Shown here piece by piece: positions 46,003-56,619 of a DNA stretch of 64,000 nucleotides (position 1 is the first letter of the stretch; every line of letters starts with the position of its first letter). Position numbers and translations under genes: made by a program. The stretch is from CAWCXF01 sp963799455. GTDB taxonomy: Bacteria > Pseudomonadota > Alphaproteobacteria > Rhodobacterales > Rhodobacteraceae. Where the stretch lies: positions 1,674,001 through 1,738,000 of the forward strand of contig CAWCXF010000007.1 in the NCBI GenBank assembly GCA_963799455.1, read 5' to 3'. A model generated the notes under the pieces. The model ran no database searches and was not told where the DNA came from. It worked only from the letters and a program-made list of their open reading frames with translations.

Positions 46003-47616
46003 ATGCCCGCGCTCCTCGCCTCCGCGCCGCTCGCCGTGGTGCTGATCGGCATGGCGGCGCTGCGCTGGTCGGCGGCGGTGGCGGGGGCCGCCGGGCTCGC
46101 GGTGGCGCTCGGCCTCGCGCTCGGGCCGTTCGACCTCGCGGCGGCGACCGGGGCGCCTCCGGGGGCGGCCGCGGCGGGCGTGCTCGCGGAGGCCGCGCAT
46201 TCCACGGCGGTGATCTTGTGGATCATCCTGCCCGCGCTCGCGCTCTACGAGTTCCAGCGGCGCTCGGGCGCGGTCGCGCGGATCCGCGAGGCGCTGAGCG
46301 GGCTGACCGAGGACCGCCGCCTGCAGGCGGTTCTGATCGCCTGGTTCTTCGGCCTGTTCATGGAGGGCGCCGCCGGCTTCGGCACCCCGGTGGCGCTGGC
46401 GGCGCCGCTGCTCGTGGGCATCGGCTTCGCGCCGGTCCGGGCGGTGGTGCTGGCGCTGATCGGTCATGCCGCCGCGGCCTCCTTCGGCGCGGTGGGCACG
46501 CCGGCGCTCGTCCAGGCCGAGATCACCGGGCTGCCGGCCGGGGCGATCGCGGCGGCGACCGCGGGGCTGCACGCGCTCCTCGGGACCGGGCTGGTGGTCA
46601 CGCTGGTGTGGATGGCGGGCGAGGGCCCGCTCTCGCGGCGCGATCTCGGCTGGAGCGGGCTGGCGGCGGCTCTGTTCCTCGTGCCCTACCTCGCGCTCGC
46701 GGTCCTGGCAGGGCCGGAGCTGCCGGCGCTCGGCGGCGGGCTCGTGGGGATGGCCGCCTTCGTGTCGCTGCTCCGTCGGCGCCGACCGGAGGCGGGCGGC
46801 GGCCTTCGCCGGCTCGGGCCCGATCTGGTGCCCTACCTCATCATCGTGGCGCTGGTGCTCGCGACGCGGCTGGTGCCGCCGCTGCGCGAGGCCGCGGGCG
46901 GCGTGGTGCTCGACTGGAGCCTGCGCGACGACACCTTCTCCGGCAGCGTGCAGCCGCTCTACCATCCCGGGACGCTGCTCTTCGCGGGCTTCGCCCTCGG
47001 CGCGCTCGCCACCGGGCGGGCGGAGCATCTCGCCCCCGCCATGCTGGCCGCGGCGCGGCGGCTCGCGCCGGTGGCGCTGGCGCTCCTGCTGCTGCTCGCG
47101 CTGTCGCGGGTCATGGTGCATGCGGGCATGATCGATACGCTGGCCTCGGCGGCGACGCGGACCGGGCCGGCCTGGCCGCTGCTCGCGCCCTGGGTCGGGG
47201 TGCTCGGCACCTTCGTCACCGGCTCGACGACGGCCTCGAACATCCTGTTCACCGAGTTCCAGGTGACGACGGCGACGGCCCTGTCGCTGCCGCTCGTGGC
47301 GATGGTCGCGGCGCAGGGCTTCGGCGCGGCGATCGGCAACGTCGTGGCGCCCTACAACATCATCGCCGGCGGCGCCACGGTCGGCCTCAGCGGCCGCGAG
47401 GGCGACATCCTCGCTCGCACCGCGCCGGCCTGCGCGCTCTACACGGTGGCCGGAGGGGCCGTGCTGCTGGCCCTCGCCGCGCTGCGCTCCGACCCCGAGC
47501 GGATTCCTCCCCCGGACCCGGGCCCCGAGGCCACCCTCCAGAGGCCGGTCGCGGCACCGTCATCGCCGGCGACGCTCCGCCCGAGGCCAGGGTTCGCGGC
47601 CCGGCCTCCGACATGA
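46003..47616 (+). CDS. L-lactate permease-family transporter
   Basis: A 537-residue inner-membrane protein with about 12-13 hydrophobic helices. Signature segments are WFFGLFMEGAAGFGTPVALA, GHAAAASFGAVGTPALVQ, FVTGSTTASNILFTEFQ and QGFGAAIGNVVAPYNIIAGG, which define the LctP family of lactate/glycolate:H+ symporters. The C-terminal 45 residues are Pro-rich and unlike the family. It forms an operon with the D-2-hydroxyacid dehydrogenase, so it could move lactate in or out. Confidence 0.93.
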   Translation: MPALLASAPLAVVLIGMAALRWSAAVAGAAGLAVALGLALGPFDLAAATGAPPGAAAAGVLAEAAHSTAVILWIILPALALYEFQRRSGAVARIREALSGLTEDRRLQAVLIAWFFGLFMEGAAGFGTPVALAAPLLVGIGFAPVRAVVLALIGHAAAASFGAVGTPALVQAEITGLPAGAIAAATAGLHALLGTGLVVTLVWMAGEGPLSRRDLGWSGLAAALFLVPYLALAVLAGPELPALGGGLVGMAAFVSLLRRRRPEAGGGLRRLGPDLVPYLIIVALVLATRLVPPLREAAGGVVLDWSLRDDTFSGSVQPLYHPGTLLFAGFALGALATGRAEHLAPAMLAAARRLAPVALALLLLLALSRVMVHAGMIDTLASAATRTGPAWPLLAPWVGVLGTFVTGSTTASNILFTEFQVTTATALSLPLVAMVAAQGFGAAIGNVVAPYNIIAGGATVGLSGREGDILARTAPACALYTVAGGAVLLALAALRSDPERIPPPDPGPEATLQRPVAAPSSPATLRPRPGFAARPPT

Positions 47617-47715
47617 AGCCGGGACGAGCGGCCGAGGGGGCGCCCCCGGGCATGGCGACGGAAGCGCGGATGGACGGGCACGCCGGTCCCGCAGCCCGCG
47701 ACGGCCGCTCGGTCC

Positions 47716-48250
47716 ATGGGCCGGGCGCCGCTGGCGGGGCGCGGACGATGCCGGGCCGCCGGCCCACGCCGGCACGCCCTCCCCCTGTCCGGCCCATGCC
47801 CGGCCGAGCCGGGCTCCTGCCCGCCCTGCGGCGTGGAGCCCGCGCGCGTCGCGCTCGGCGACGAGGGGCGGAGCCCGGAGCGCGCCGCGCCCACCCGGTG
47901 CTTCCGGGTCGGCGCGGTGCGGCCACCGCCGCCGCTGGTGCCGGGGATGGCGCCCTCTCTCGGCGCCATCGGGGTCGGCGGCATCCTCGGAGGGCGCGGG
48001 AGGACGTGCGTCGAGCTGGTGATGGCGGGCCTGGTGGTCCCGTGGCCGGGCTCCCCGGCCGCCCCGGGCGCCCAGGGGCCGTCGCAGGCGACGATGCGCA
48101 GCATCGGGCGGAATCCGTCCGTGGCGCCGATCGCCGACGCCGCCGGGGTTCCGGTCGCGGCCGGCCTGCTCTATCCGTTCCTAGGCATCCCGATCGGCCC
48201 GATCCTCGCGGCCTTCGCAACGCGCGCCGCGTCGCCCCCGGTGGGGCCGA
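47716..48250 (+). pseudogene. Internally deleted remnant of a copper-type P1B ATPase
   Basis: One open frame holds two separated ends of a P1B ATPase. The first part, AEPGSCPPCGVEPARVALGD, resembles the N-terminal CPMHPE...GSCPxCGMALEP metal-binding segment; FRVGAVRPPPPLVPGMAP and TCVELVMAGLVVPWPG resemble the first helices (WLELVLATPVVLWAGWP in intact pumps). It then jumps to QATMRSIGRNP and GVPVAAGLLYPFLGIPIGPI, the last two helices (RATMRNIRQNLFWA, AAGLLYPFTG). The actuator, phosphorylation and nucleotide domains, about 450 residues, are missing. No regulon promoter precedes it. Confidence 0.6.
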
Positions 48251-48389
48251 GCGGCTCGCGGCCGCGGACGTTCGGGGTCTGTCCGGTGCGCACCCGCCAT
48301 CGCCCCTCGACGGCGCTGGCACCCCCGACGGCGGCCGTGCGCGCGCCCCCCGAGGCTCGACGCCGTCGTCTCAGAGAGAGGAGACCGAC

Positions 48390-48866
48390 ATGACGTTCGT
48401 GAAGCTGATCGTAGCCGCCTCGGCGGCGCTGGCGGGAGGCCTGCCCGCCCTGGCCGCGACCCACGACGGGACGGAGGCCGAGATCCTCGCCCCGGGCCTG
48501 GCGATGCCCGAGATGGACGCGGCGAGGGGGCGCGTCCTCTTCGCCGAGAAGGGCTGCGTCGTCTGCCATTCGGTCAACGGGGTCGGCGGCCAGGACGCCC
48601 CGATGCTCGACGCCGAGTTCATGGACACGCCGATGAACCCGTTCGAGTTCGCGGCCCGGATGTGGCGCGGCGCCGAGGCGATGGTGGATCTGCAGCGCGA
48701 GGAGCTGGGCGACGTGATCGACCTGAGCGGCGACGAGCTCGCCGACATCATCGCCTTCGTCCACGACCCCGCCGAGCAGGCCGCGTTCTCGCAGGCCGAC
48801 CTCCCCCCGGAGATCGTCGAGATGATGGCGCATGAGGACACCGACGACCATCACGACGACGAGTAG
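48390..48866 (+). CDS. Secreted c-type cytochrome, monoheme, His/Asp tail
   Basis: A 158-residue exported protein. The signal peptide ends near LAATH. A single heme site CVVCH (Cys56, Cys59, His60) lies in RGRVLFAEKGCVVCHSVNGV; several Met residues could be the sixth ligand. The C-terminus is acidic and His-rich (DTDDHHDDE), perhaps metal-binding. GAGGAG precedes ATG 48390. It is close to the ATPase remnant and may have been part of a copper-handling set. Confidence 0.88.
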   Translation: MTFVKLIVAASAALAGGLPALAATHDGTEAEILAPGLAMPEMDAARGRVLFAEKGCVVCHSVNGVGGQDAPMLDAEFMDTPMNPFEFAARMWRGAEAMVDLQREELGDVIDLSGDELADIIAFVHDPAEQAAFSQADLPPEIVEMMAHEDTDDHHDDE

Positions 48867-49262
48867 CCCGGGCGCCGGGCCGGCGGGGGCCGGTCGCCCG
48901 GCCCCGTCGCCGACGGCCGGGGTGCGCGCCGTCCGCCCGATCCCATCCCGCTCGCCTCGCGCTTCGTCGCTCGGCGCGCAGGGGGCCGTGGGTCCGGCGC
49001 CCGGCGGGGCGCGCGGGGGGGGCGTTCCGGTCTTCGGGCAAAGCGTCGCTCCGCCCCGTGGCGGGAGCGGCCATCGCGGCGCGAGGATCCGGCGCGGCGG
49101 CCCGCAGCGTCGTGCTGGGCGGCGAGGAGGTGGCCGAGCCCGGGATGCACCGGGCCGGCGACGCCGGAGGGCGCGAGCGCCGCCCTTCGCACGGCGACCG
49201 TCAACGAAACGTCAACCTTTGGGCTCTACCGATCGGCCAGCGACCCAATCGGAGATCCGCCC
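48867..49262. other. Intergenic stretch, no gene recognised
   Basis: Arg/Gly/Pro-rich frames without domains on both strands. Near 49199-49218 the relatively AT-rich GTCAACGAAACGTCAACC (GTCAAC twice, 11 bases apart) may be a promoter or binding site for the 24-codon frame that follows. Confidence 0.4.
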
Positions 49263-49337
49263 ATGCGGGCCCCTGCGCTCCTCGTCCATCTGGGCGTCCT
49301 GATCGGCCTCGGAGCCGCGGTCCTCGTGCTGATCTGA
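49263..49337 (+). CDS. Candidate 24-residue single-helix membrane peptide
   Basis: A short frame: after MRAPALLVH it is entirely hydrophobic (LGVLIGLGAAVLVLI) and ends in TGA, which would form one membrane helix. GGAG lies nine bases before the ATG and an AT-rich patch 45-65 bases upstream could hold a promoter. Codon use is like the neighbours. Such miniproteins often associate with larger membrane complexes. With no homologue recognised, it could also be chance. Confidence 0.35.
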   Translation: MRAPALLVHLGVLIGLGAAVLVLI

Positions 49338-49372
49338 GGCCCAGCCCCGAGGCCCTCGTCCGAGGACGATGC

Positions 49373-49999
49373 CTAGGCGCTCCCCCGCCCGCCCGCGCGC
49401 AGCGGTCCCCGGGCCTGCGCCAGATGACGCCAGGCGCGCTGGTCCGGGACGTGAAGGGTCAGCGCGTCGCCCACATGCAGCGTCCCCTCGCGCTCGACCC
49501 AGGCGGTCACGCCGCGCCGTCCCTTCGCGCTCGCCTTGAACGCTCGGCCCAGCCCCGGCGCATCCTCGTCGACGACGCGGGCCGGCAGGTGGCAGGGGCG
49601 GTTCTCCATGTCCACCACGAGCGTCGTCCCGTCCGGCGCCTGAAGCCGCGAGGACGGCGGCAGGCGGCTGAAGTCCGGCAGCCCCTCGACGACGATCGAG
49701 GCCCCCGACCAAGCCGGATCGAAGGCCGCGACCCCCATGAGGGCCGCGACCTCGGCCATCTCCTCGGCCGAGACGATGGCGATCTGGCGCGCATTGCGGA
49801 TCTCGGTGCCCTTGGGATGGAGCCCCGTGACGCGCGAGCAGGAGGGCCGCGTGAGGCCGCCATGCGCCTCCCCCTCGAAGCCCTCCAGGCTCACGGCGAT
49901 CTCGGCCAAGGGGTGCGAGCGCAGCGACGCGTCGCGGTCCGGCACGCGGCCGAGCCAGACGATGCGGGCCGCGAAGGCGGTGGGGATCAGGGCGGGCAT
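49373..49999 (-). CDS. MOSC-domain protein
   Basis: A 208-residue protein. The MOSC (molybdenum cofactor sulfurase C-terminal) domain is indicated by EGEAHGGLTRPSCSRVTG, where a Cys follows the basic loop, then NARQIAIVSAEEMAEVAALM, and late ENRPCHLPARVVDED and RRGVTAWVEREGTLHVGD. MOSC domains carry sulfur on a Cys for metal-sulfur cofactor assembly. ATG 49999 starts directly before the domain. It stands alone downstream of ftsH. Confidence 0.85.
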   Translation of the reverse strand: MPALIPTAFAARIVWLGRVPDRDASLRSHPLAEIAVSLEGFEGEAHGGLTRPSCSRVTGLHPKGTEIRNARQIAIVSAEEMAEVAALMGVAAFDPAWSGASIVVEGLPDFSRLPPSSRLQAPDGTTLVVDMENRPCHLPARVVDEDAPGLGRAFKASAKGRRGVTAWVEREGTLHVGDALTLHVPDQRAWRHLAQARGPLRAGGRGSA

Positions 50000-50146
50000 G
50001 GGGCGCGGCCTCCCGAGCGGCCCGCGCAGGGTGCCGCGACCGGGCGGCGCTCGCAAGACACCGCGCCCGACGCGGGAACGGCCTCTGAGGGCGCTCCGAG
50101 GCCGTTCGGGCAGGCCATGCGCGTCACGCAGGCCGCGCCGGTCGCG

Positions 50147-52069
<1,923 letters not shown>

Positions 52070-52202
52070 GGGGGTTTCCTCCGGTGGGGGTTCTTGGATC
52101 GGGACGCGCAGCCCCGGCTGCGGCGCAAGATAGGGATCCGGACCCCCCGGATCAATGCGAGCGGCCGGGCGCGACCGGCGGGTGCGCGCTCGTGTCCCGG
52201 CC

Positions 52203-53441
52203 TCAGGGCCCGGCGCGCGTGAGCAGGCAGGCGGGGAAGGCGCCGCCCGGCGGACGCCACAGGGCGGCGTAGGGCGCCCCGAACCCCAGGGCCGCGAAGC
52301 CCACGAGCACGCCGCCCCGCCAGGGGGCGGGCTTGGCCGCGAGCGCCGCGCGCGGGCCGCCGCCGCGCGCCCGAAGGCCCGCCGCCCGAAGGCCCGCCTC
52401 CCCCAAGGCGCGCACCTCGCAGCCCTCGATCGCCGGGCCGTGAAGCCACCAGGCGCCGTCCCACGACGCGCCGACGGGCGAGGCGAGGCCGGCCACGGCG
52501 GCGGGCTCGCGGTGGATCAACAGATCGTCACCCGCGGCCCGGATCGCGCAGCCGTGCAGGGTCCGCGCGCGGCCCGCGAGCCCGGCGTCCAGGGCGCGCC
52601 CCAGCCCGGCCTCGCGCGGGCGGTGGGCGGCGCCCGAGACGCAGCGCAGCGCGCCCGCGACGATCCGCAGCCTGGTGTCGTGGTCGGCGCGCGCGAGGCC
52701 CTCGCGGTCGAGCCTCACCTCGCCGTCGGGCGCCGGCCGCACGAGGTCGCGCGCCGTCTCGAAGGCGAGCCGCTCCAGCGCGCCGCGGGCGCGGGCCATG
52801 CGCGCGGCGGTGGCCGCGAGGCGCGCGGGGTCGAGGCGAAGGGCTTCGATCGCGCGGCGCGCGCGGACCCGCTCGAAGCGCTCGTCGGCGTTCGAGGGGT
52901 CGTCGATCCAGCCGACGCCCTGGCCGTCGAGCCAGCCGCGCAGCACCTCGCGCGGGATGTCGAGGAGCGGGCGGAGAAACGGGGTGTTTCCCGGCCCGGC
53001 GCCACGGCCCGCCCCGAGCGCGCCCTCCTCCATCGCCGAGAGCCCCTCGACGCCCGACCCTCGCGCCAGCCGCATCACCAGCGTCTCGGCCTGGTCGTCA
53101 AGCGTGTGGCCGAGCAGCACGGCGCGCAGGCCCCGCGCCCGCGCCCAGCCGCCCAGGCCCTCGCGCCGTCCGTCCCGCGCGCGGGCCTGGAGGTTGCCGA
53201 TGCCGTCCCAGCGCCAGCGCAGCACCGCGTGCGGCAGGCCGAGGGCGGCCGCCGCGCGGCCGACCGCCTCGGCCTCCGCGGCGCTCGCCTCGCGCAGCCC
53301 GTGATCGACGGTGACGACGTGGACCTGCGTCCGTCCCCGCGCCCAGCGCGCGGCGAGGTGCATCAGCGCGGTCGAGTCGCTCCCGCCCGAGACCGCGACG
53401 CCCAGCCGCTGCGGACGCTGGCCGCGCAGGACGCGCTCCAT
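52203..53441 (-). CDS. tilS: tRNA(Ile)-lysidine synthase
   Basis: An ATP-dependent ligase that attaches lysine to C34 of tRNA-Ile(CAU). The PP-loop motif is VSGGSDST at 17-24; VDHGLREASAAEAEAVGRAA, LLGHTLDDQAETLVMRLARG and FLRPLLDIPREVLRGWL are typical. From ATG 53441 it is 412 residues, but the frame is open upstream and PTRFAEAMERVLRGQRP reads like normal TilS N-terminal helix, so the true start may lie farther upstream (no ATG or GTG is available there, only CTG). The gene lies between cpoB and ftsH. Confidence 0.92.
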   Translation of the reverse strand: MERVLRGQRPQRLGVAVSGGSDSTALMHLAARWARGRTQVHVVTVDHGLREASAAEAEAVGRAAAALGLPHAVLRWRWDGIGNLQARARDGRREGLGGWARARGLRAVLLGHTLDDQAETLVMRLARGSGVEGLSAMEEGALGAGRGAGPGNTPFLRPLLDIPREVLRGWLDGQGVGWIDDPSNADERFERVRARRAIEALRLDPARLAATAARMARARGALERLAFETARDLVRPAPDGEVRLDREGLARADHDTRLRIVAGALRCVSGAAHRPREAGLGRALDAGLAGRARTLHGCAIRAAGDDLLIHREPAAVAGLASPVGASWDGAWWLHGPAIEGCEVRALGEAGLRAAGLRARGGGPRAALAAKPAPWRGGVLVGFAALGFGAPYAALWRPPGGAFPACLLTRAGP

Positions 53442-53761
53442 GGCCTCGGCGAAGCGGGTCGGCAGGTCGCGGGCGGCGTTCGGCGCCGCCGGCGCCCAGC
53501 CCTCGCCCGCCCGGCCCTCGTCCGCCCGATCCGAAGCGCCCGACGAGGTCGGGCGAGGGCGGTCGCCGGCGCGGGGGGGCGCCGGGCGATGGCGGCCGGG
53601 ATCGATCGACGCGGCGCCGCTCGATGCGCTCCGGCCCGGAGCGGGCGCGCGGCCCTCGGCGGCCGGGCTCGCCCCCGCAGCGGGCGCGACGGATCCGTCC
53701 GACGCGGCGCCCCCGGGCCCCCCGGGCGCCCCGCGGGGCGCGCCCTGCGAGCGGACGCCGC
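53442..53761 (-). other. Open extension upstream of tilS, probably not a separate gene
   Basis: The 320 bp between cpoB and tilS are free of stops in the tilS frame and encode Gly/Ala/Ser/Pro-rich sequence until about DLPTRFAEAMERV. No ATG, GTG or TTG in this frame is present. It is either untranslated spacer with high GC or an N-terminal extension starting from CTG. Confidence 0.4.
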
Positions 53762-54583
53762 TCAGGGGCAGCTCAGCGCCGAGGCGTCGCGGACGGCCTC
53801 CGCGGCGGCCTCGCTCCCGGGGAAGCGCACCTGGACCTCGCCATAGGTGACGCAGGCCTCCTGGGATTGGTCGAGGTCGCGCAAGGCGCCCGCGAGCGCG
53901 AGCAGCGTCTCGGGCGCGCGCGCCCCGTTGGGGTCGCCCGAGAAGCCCGCGAGGTAGGCGCGCGCGGCGCCCGCGAGGTCGCCCTGGCTCCGAAGCGCCT
54001 CGCCGCGCCTGAGCTGCGCCTCGCCGGCCAGGGGGGAGCCGGGATAGGCCTCGGCGAAGGCGCCGAAGAGGCGCGCGGCCTCGGCGTGATCGCCCGCCTC
54101 CGAGGCCGCGGTGGCGCGGTCGAAATCGGCCTGCTCGGCCATCGCCAGCTCGGCGCCGCCCCCCTCGGGACGGGTGGCCGGCGCCGGGGCGGCGAGCGTC
54201 TCGCCTCCGAGCGGGGGCGCGGGCTCCAGAGCGCCCACGTCGCCGCCCTCGAGCTCGGTCAGGCGGAACTCGAGGTCGCCGAGCCGATTGGTGCCGTCCG
54301 AGACCACGCGGTCGACCCGCCCCGTGAGCGCCTCGGTCTGCGCGGTGAGGTCTTGCAGCGCGGCCTCGATCGCGTCGATCCGCGCGAGCGCGCTGTCGGG
54401 CAGCGTCACGTCGGCGCCCCCGGTGGTGGACAGCTCGCGCTTGAGCCGCCCCAGCTCGACGCCGAGCACCGTCAGCTGCTGGCGGATGTCGGCCAGCGTC
54501 GAGCCGCCCGCCGCGTCCTGCGCCGGCGCGGCCCAGGGCGCGCCGGACAGCGCGAGCGCCAGGGCGAGCGCGGCGCGGCGCAT
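53762..54583 (-). CDS. cpoB: Tol-Pal system protein CpoB/YbgF
   Basis: A 273-residue periplasmic protein that links the Tol-Pal complex with septal peptidoglycan synthesis. A signal peptide (to about APAQ), a coiled-coil region (about 30-100), an Ala/Pro linker and C-terminal TPR repeats (from about 150: DFDRATAASEAGDHAEAARL, AEAYPGSPLAGEAQLRRGEA, ACVTYGEVQVRFPGSEAA) give the standard architecture. It starts two bases after the pal stop. Confidence 0.95.
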   Translation of the reverse strand: MRRAALALALALSGAPWAAPAQDAAGGSTLADIRQQLTVLGVELGRLKRELSTTGGADVTLPDSALARIDAIEAALQDLTAQTEALTGRVDRVVSDGTNRLGDLEFRLTELEGGDVGALEPAPPLGGETLAAPAPATRPEGGGAELAMAEQADFDRATAASEAGDHAEAARLFGAFAEAYPGSPLAGEAQLRRGEALRSQGDLAGAARAYLAGFSGDPNGARAPETLLALAGALRDLDQSQEACVTYGEVQVRFPGSEAAAEAVRDASALSCP

Positions 54584-54585
54584 CC

Positions 54586-55083
54586 TCAGACGCCCGCGCC
54601 CGTGGCCAGCACCGTGACGGCGCGGCGGTTGCGCGCGTAGCAGGCCTCCTCGGAGCAGACCTCGACCGGGCGCTCCTTGCCGTAGCTGACGGTGCGCAGG
54701 CGGCCGGGCGCCATGCCCTGGCTCAGGAGGTATTCCTGCACGGCGTTGGCGCGGCGCGCGCCCAGAGCGAGGTTGTACTCGCGCGTGCCCTGCTCGTCGG
54801 CGTGGCCCTCGATCACCGCCGAGTACTCGGGGTTGGACGCGAGCCAGCGCGCCTGTCCCGCCAGCGTCGCGCGCGCGGCGTCGTCGAGCGTGCTCTGATC
54901 GACCGCGAACAGCACCCGGTCGCCGACGCTCTCGCGGAAGTAGGCGGGCGAGGCCGGGTCGGCGCCCGCCACCGGCGGCCCGGCCGGGAACCCCGCGCCC
55001 CCGGCCGCCAGGGGCGCGCCGCGTTCGGCGCAGGCCGACAGCGCCACGAGCGGGAGGGCCAGGAGGACGGCGTGGCGGATCAT
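54586..55083 (-). CDS. pal: Peptidoglycan-associated lipoprotein Pal
   Basis: A 165-residue outer-membrane lipoprotein. The lipobox LSAC places the lipidated Cys at 18. The OmpA-like peptidoglycan-binding domain (about 50-160) contains FAVDQSTLDDAARATL, IEGHADEQGTREYNLALGAR and ANAVQEYLLSQG. It binds peptidoglycan and TolB. The gene is 63 bp after tolB and two bases before cpoB. Confidence 0.97.
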   Translation of the reverse strand: MIRHAVLLALPLVALSACAERGAPLAAGGAGFPAGPPVAGADPASPAYFRESVGDRVLFAVDQSTLDDAARATLAGQARWLASNPEYSAVIEGHADEQGTREYNLALGARRANAVQEYLLSQGMAPGRLRTVSYGKERPVEVCSEEACYARNRRAVTVLATGAGV

Positions 55084-55146
55084 GCGGGGATTCCTGCGCT
55101 GGGGTCGGCGCGAGTGTAGCACGCCGCAGGGGGCGCGGGGAACAGA

Positions 55147-56619
55147 TCACGGCAGCAGGGGGGACCAGGCGGGGTCGGAGGCGGCGCCCGGCGTGGGCAC
55201 GCGCTTGAGGTTGCGGCCCGTGACGTCCACGCTGTAGAGCGCGGGCTCGCCCTCGGCGCCGGCGCTCTGACGGGTGAACATGATCACCCGCCCCCCCGGC
55301 GCCCAACTCGGCCCCTCGTCGAGGAAGCTCGCCGTCAGCAGCCGCTCCTCGGAGCCGTCGGTGCGCATCACGCCGATGTGGAAGCGCCCTGCGTTCTGCT
55401 TGGTGAAGGCGATGAGGTCGCCCCGCGGCGACCACACCGGCGTGCCGTAGCGCCCCTGCCCGTAGCTGATGCGCCTGGGCTCGCCGCCTTGGGCGGGCAT
55501 CACGTAGAGCTGCGGCGTGCCCGAGCGGTCGCTCTCGAACACGATCTGGGCGCCGTCGGGCGAGAAGGAGGGCGCGGTCTCGATCGAGGGCGCCTCGGTG
55601 AGCCGGCGCCGCTCGCCGGTTTCGAGATCGGCCGTGAAGAGGTCGGTGTTGCCCCCCTGGGAAAGCGAGTAGGCCACCGTGCGCCCGTCGGGCGCGAAGC
55701 GCGGCGCGAAGCTCATCGTGCCGCTGTCGTCGCCGAGCGGCTGGCGCGTCACCGAGGCCACGTCCATCGCGTAGACCTCCGGCACCCCCGACTCGTAGGA
55801 GGTGTAGAGGATGCGGTCGCCCCTGGGCGAGAAGCGCGGCGCGAGCACGAGGGACGCGTCGTCGGTGAGGTATTGGACGTTCGCGCCGTCGTAGTCCATG
55901 ATGGCGAGGCGCTTGCGGCGCGCGTCCTTCGGCCCCGCCTCGGAGACGAACACCACGCGGCTGTCGAAGTAGGGCGCCTCGCCCGTCAGCCGCGCGTAGA
56001 CCTCGTCGGCCACCTTGTGCGCGAGCCTGCGCCAGTCGGAGACCTGCCCGTCGAGCTGGAGCCCCTGGCCGAGCTCGCCCTCGGCGAACACGTCGTGGAA
56101 CCGGAAGCGCACCGTGAGCGCGCCGCCCTCGCCGGTCGAGACCGCCCCCGTCAGCAGCGCCTGCGCGCCGACCGCCTTCCAGTCGCGGTAGACGACCGGC
56201 GCCGCGAAGGATGTGACGGGCGCGATGAACGCCTCGGCCGGGATGCGGCGGAAGAGGCCGGTGCCCGTGAGGTCGTCGGCGATCACCTGGGTGATCTGCG
56301 GCGCCAGCTCGGCCGCCTGCGGATCCTCGGCCACCAGCTCGGGGATGGCGATCGGCAGCGGCTCGATGACGCCTTCGGTGATCTCGATGCGCAAGGGGCC
56401 CGTCGGCGCCTGGGCGGGCGCGGGCGCCGCGAGCGCCGCCAGCGCCGCGGCGAGGCAGCAGGCGAGGGCCGCGCGCGGCGGCGCCGGCGCGAGGCGGCGG
56501 GCTGCGGCCGGGCGAAGGGCCGAAGGCGCCGCGACGGCGGCGAGGACGGCGGCGAGGACGGCGGGCGCGGCCGGGGCCGGGAGGGCCGCGCCGCGGGCGG
56601 CGGTGTCGGTGGGCGTCAT
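55147..56619 (-). CDS. tolB: Tol-Pal system beta-propeller protein TolB
   Basis: A 490-residue periplasmic protein. The N-terminal 70 residues are a long Ala/Pro-rich leader ending in a hydrophobic signal segment (ACCLAAALAALAAPAPAQA), longer than usual. The N-terminal domain (about 75-210) is followed by a six-bladed propeller with repeats such as VLAPRFSPRGDRILYTSY, SFAPRFAPDGRTVAYSLS and TAPSFSPDGAQIVFESDR. It bridges TolA and Pal. ATG overlaps the tolA stop by four bases (ATGA). Confidence 0.97.
   Translation of the reverse strand: MTPTDTAARGAALPAPAAPAVLAAVLAAVAAPSALRPAAARRLAPAPPRAALACCLAAALAALAAPAPAQAPTGPLRIEITEGVIEPLPIAIPELVAEDPQAAELAPQITQVIADDLTGTGLFRRIPAEAFIAPVTSFAAPVVYRDWKAVGAQALLTGAVSTGEGGALTVRFRFHDVFAEGELGQGLQLDGQVSDWRRLAHKVADEVYARLTGEAPYFDSRVVFVSEAGPKDARRKRLAIMDYDGANVQYLTDDASLVLAPRFSPRGDRILYTSYESGVPEVYAMDVASVTRQPLGDDSGTMSFAPRFAPDGRTVAYSLSQGGNTDLFTADLETGERRRLTEAPSIETAPSFSPDGAQIVFESDRSGTPQLYVMPAQGGEPRRISYGQGRYGTPVWSPRGDLIAFTKQNAGRFHIGVMRTDGSEERLLTASFLDEGPSWAPGGRVIMFTRQSAGAEGEPALYSVDVTGRNLKRVPTPGAASDPAWSPLLP

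Noticed and set aside
44897..46045. Alternative plus-strand frame starting inside the 15-bp array
   Set aside because: It overlaps the dehydrogenase gene in another phase and loses all family motifs.
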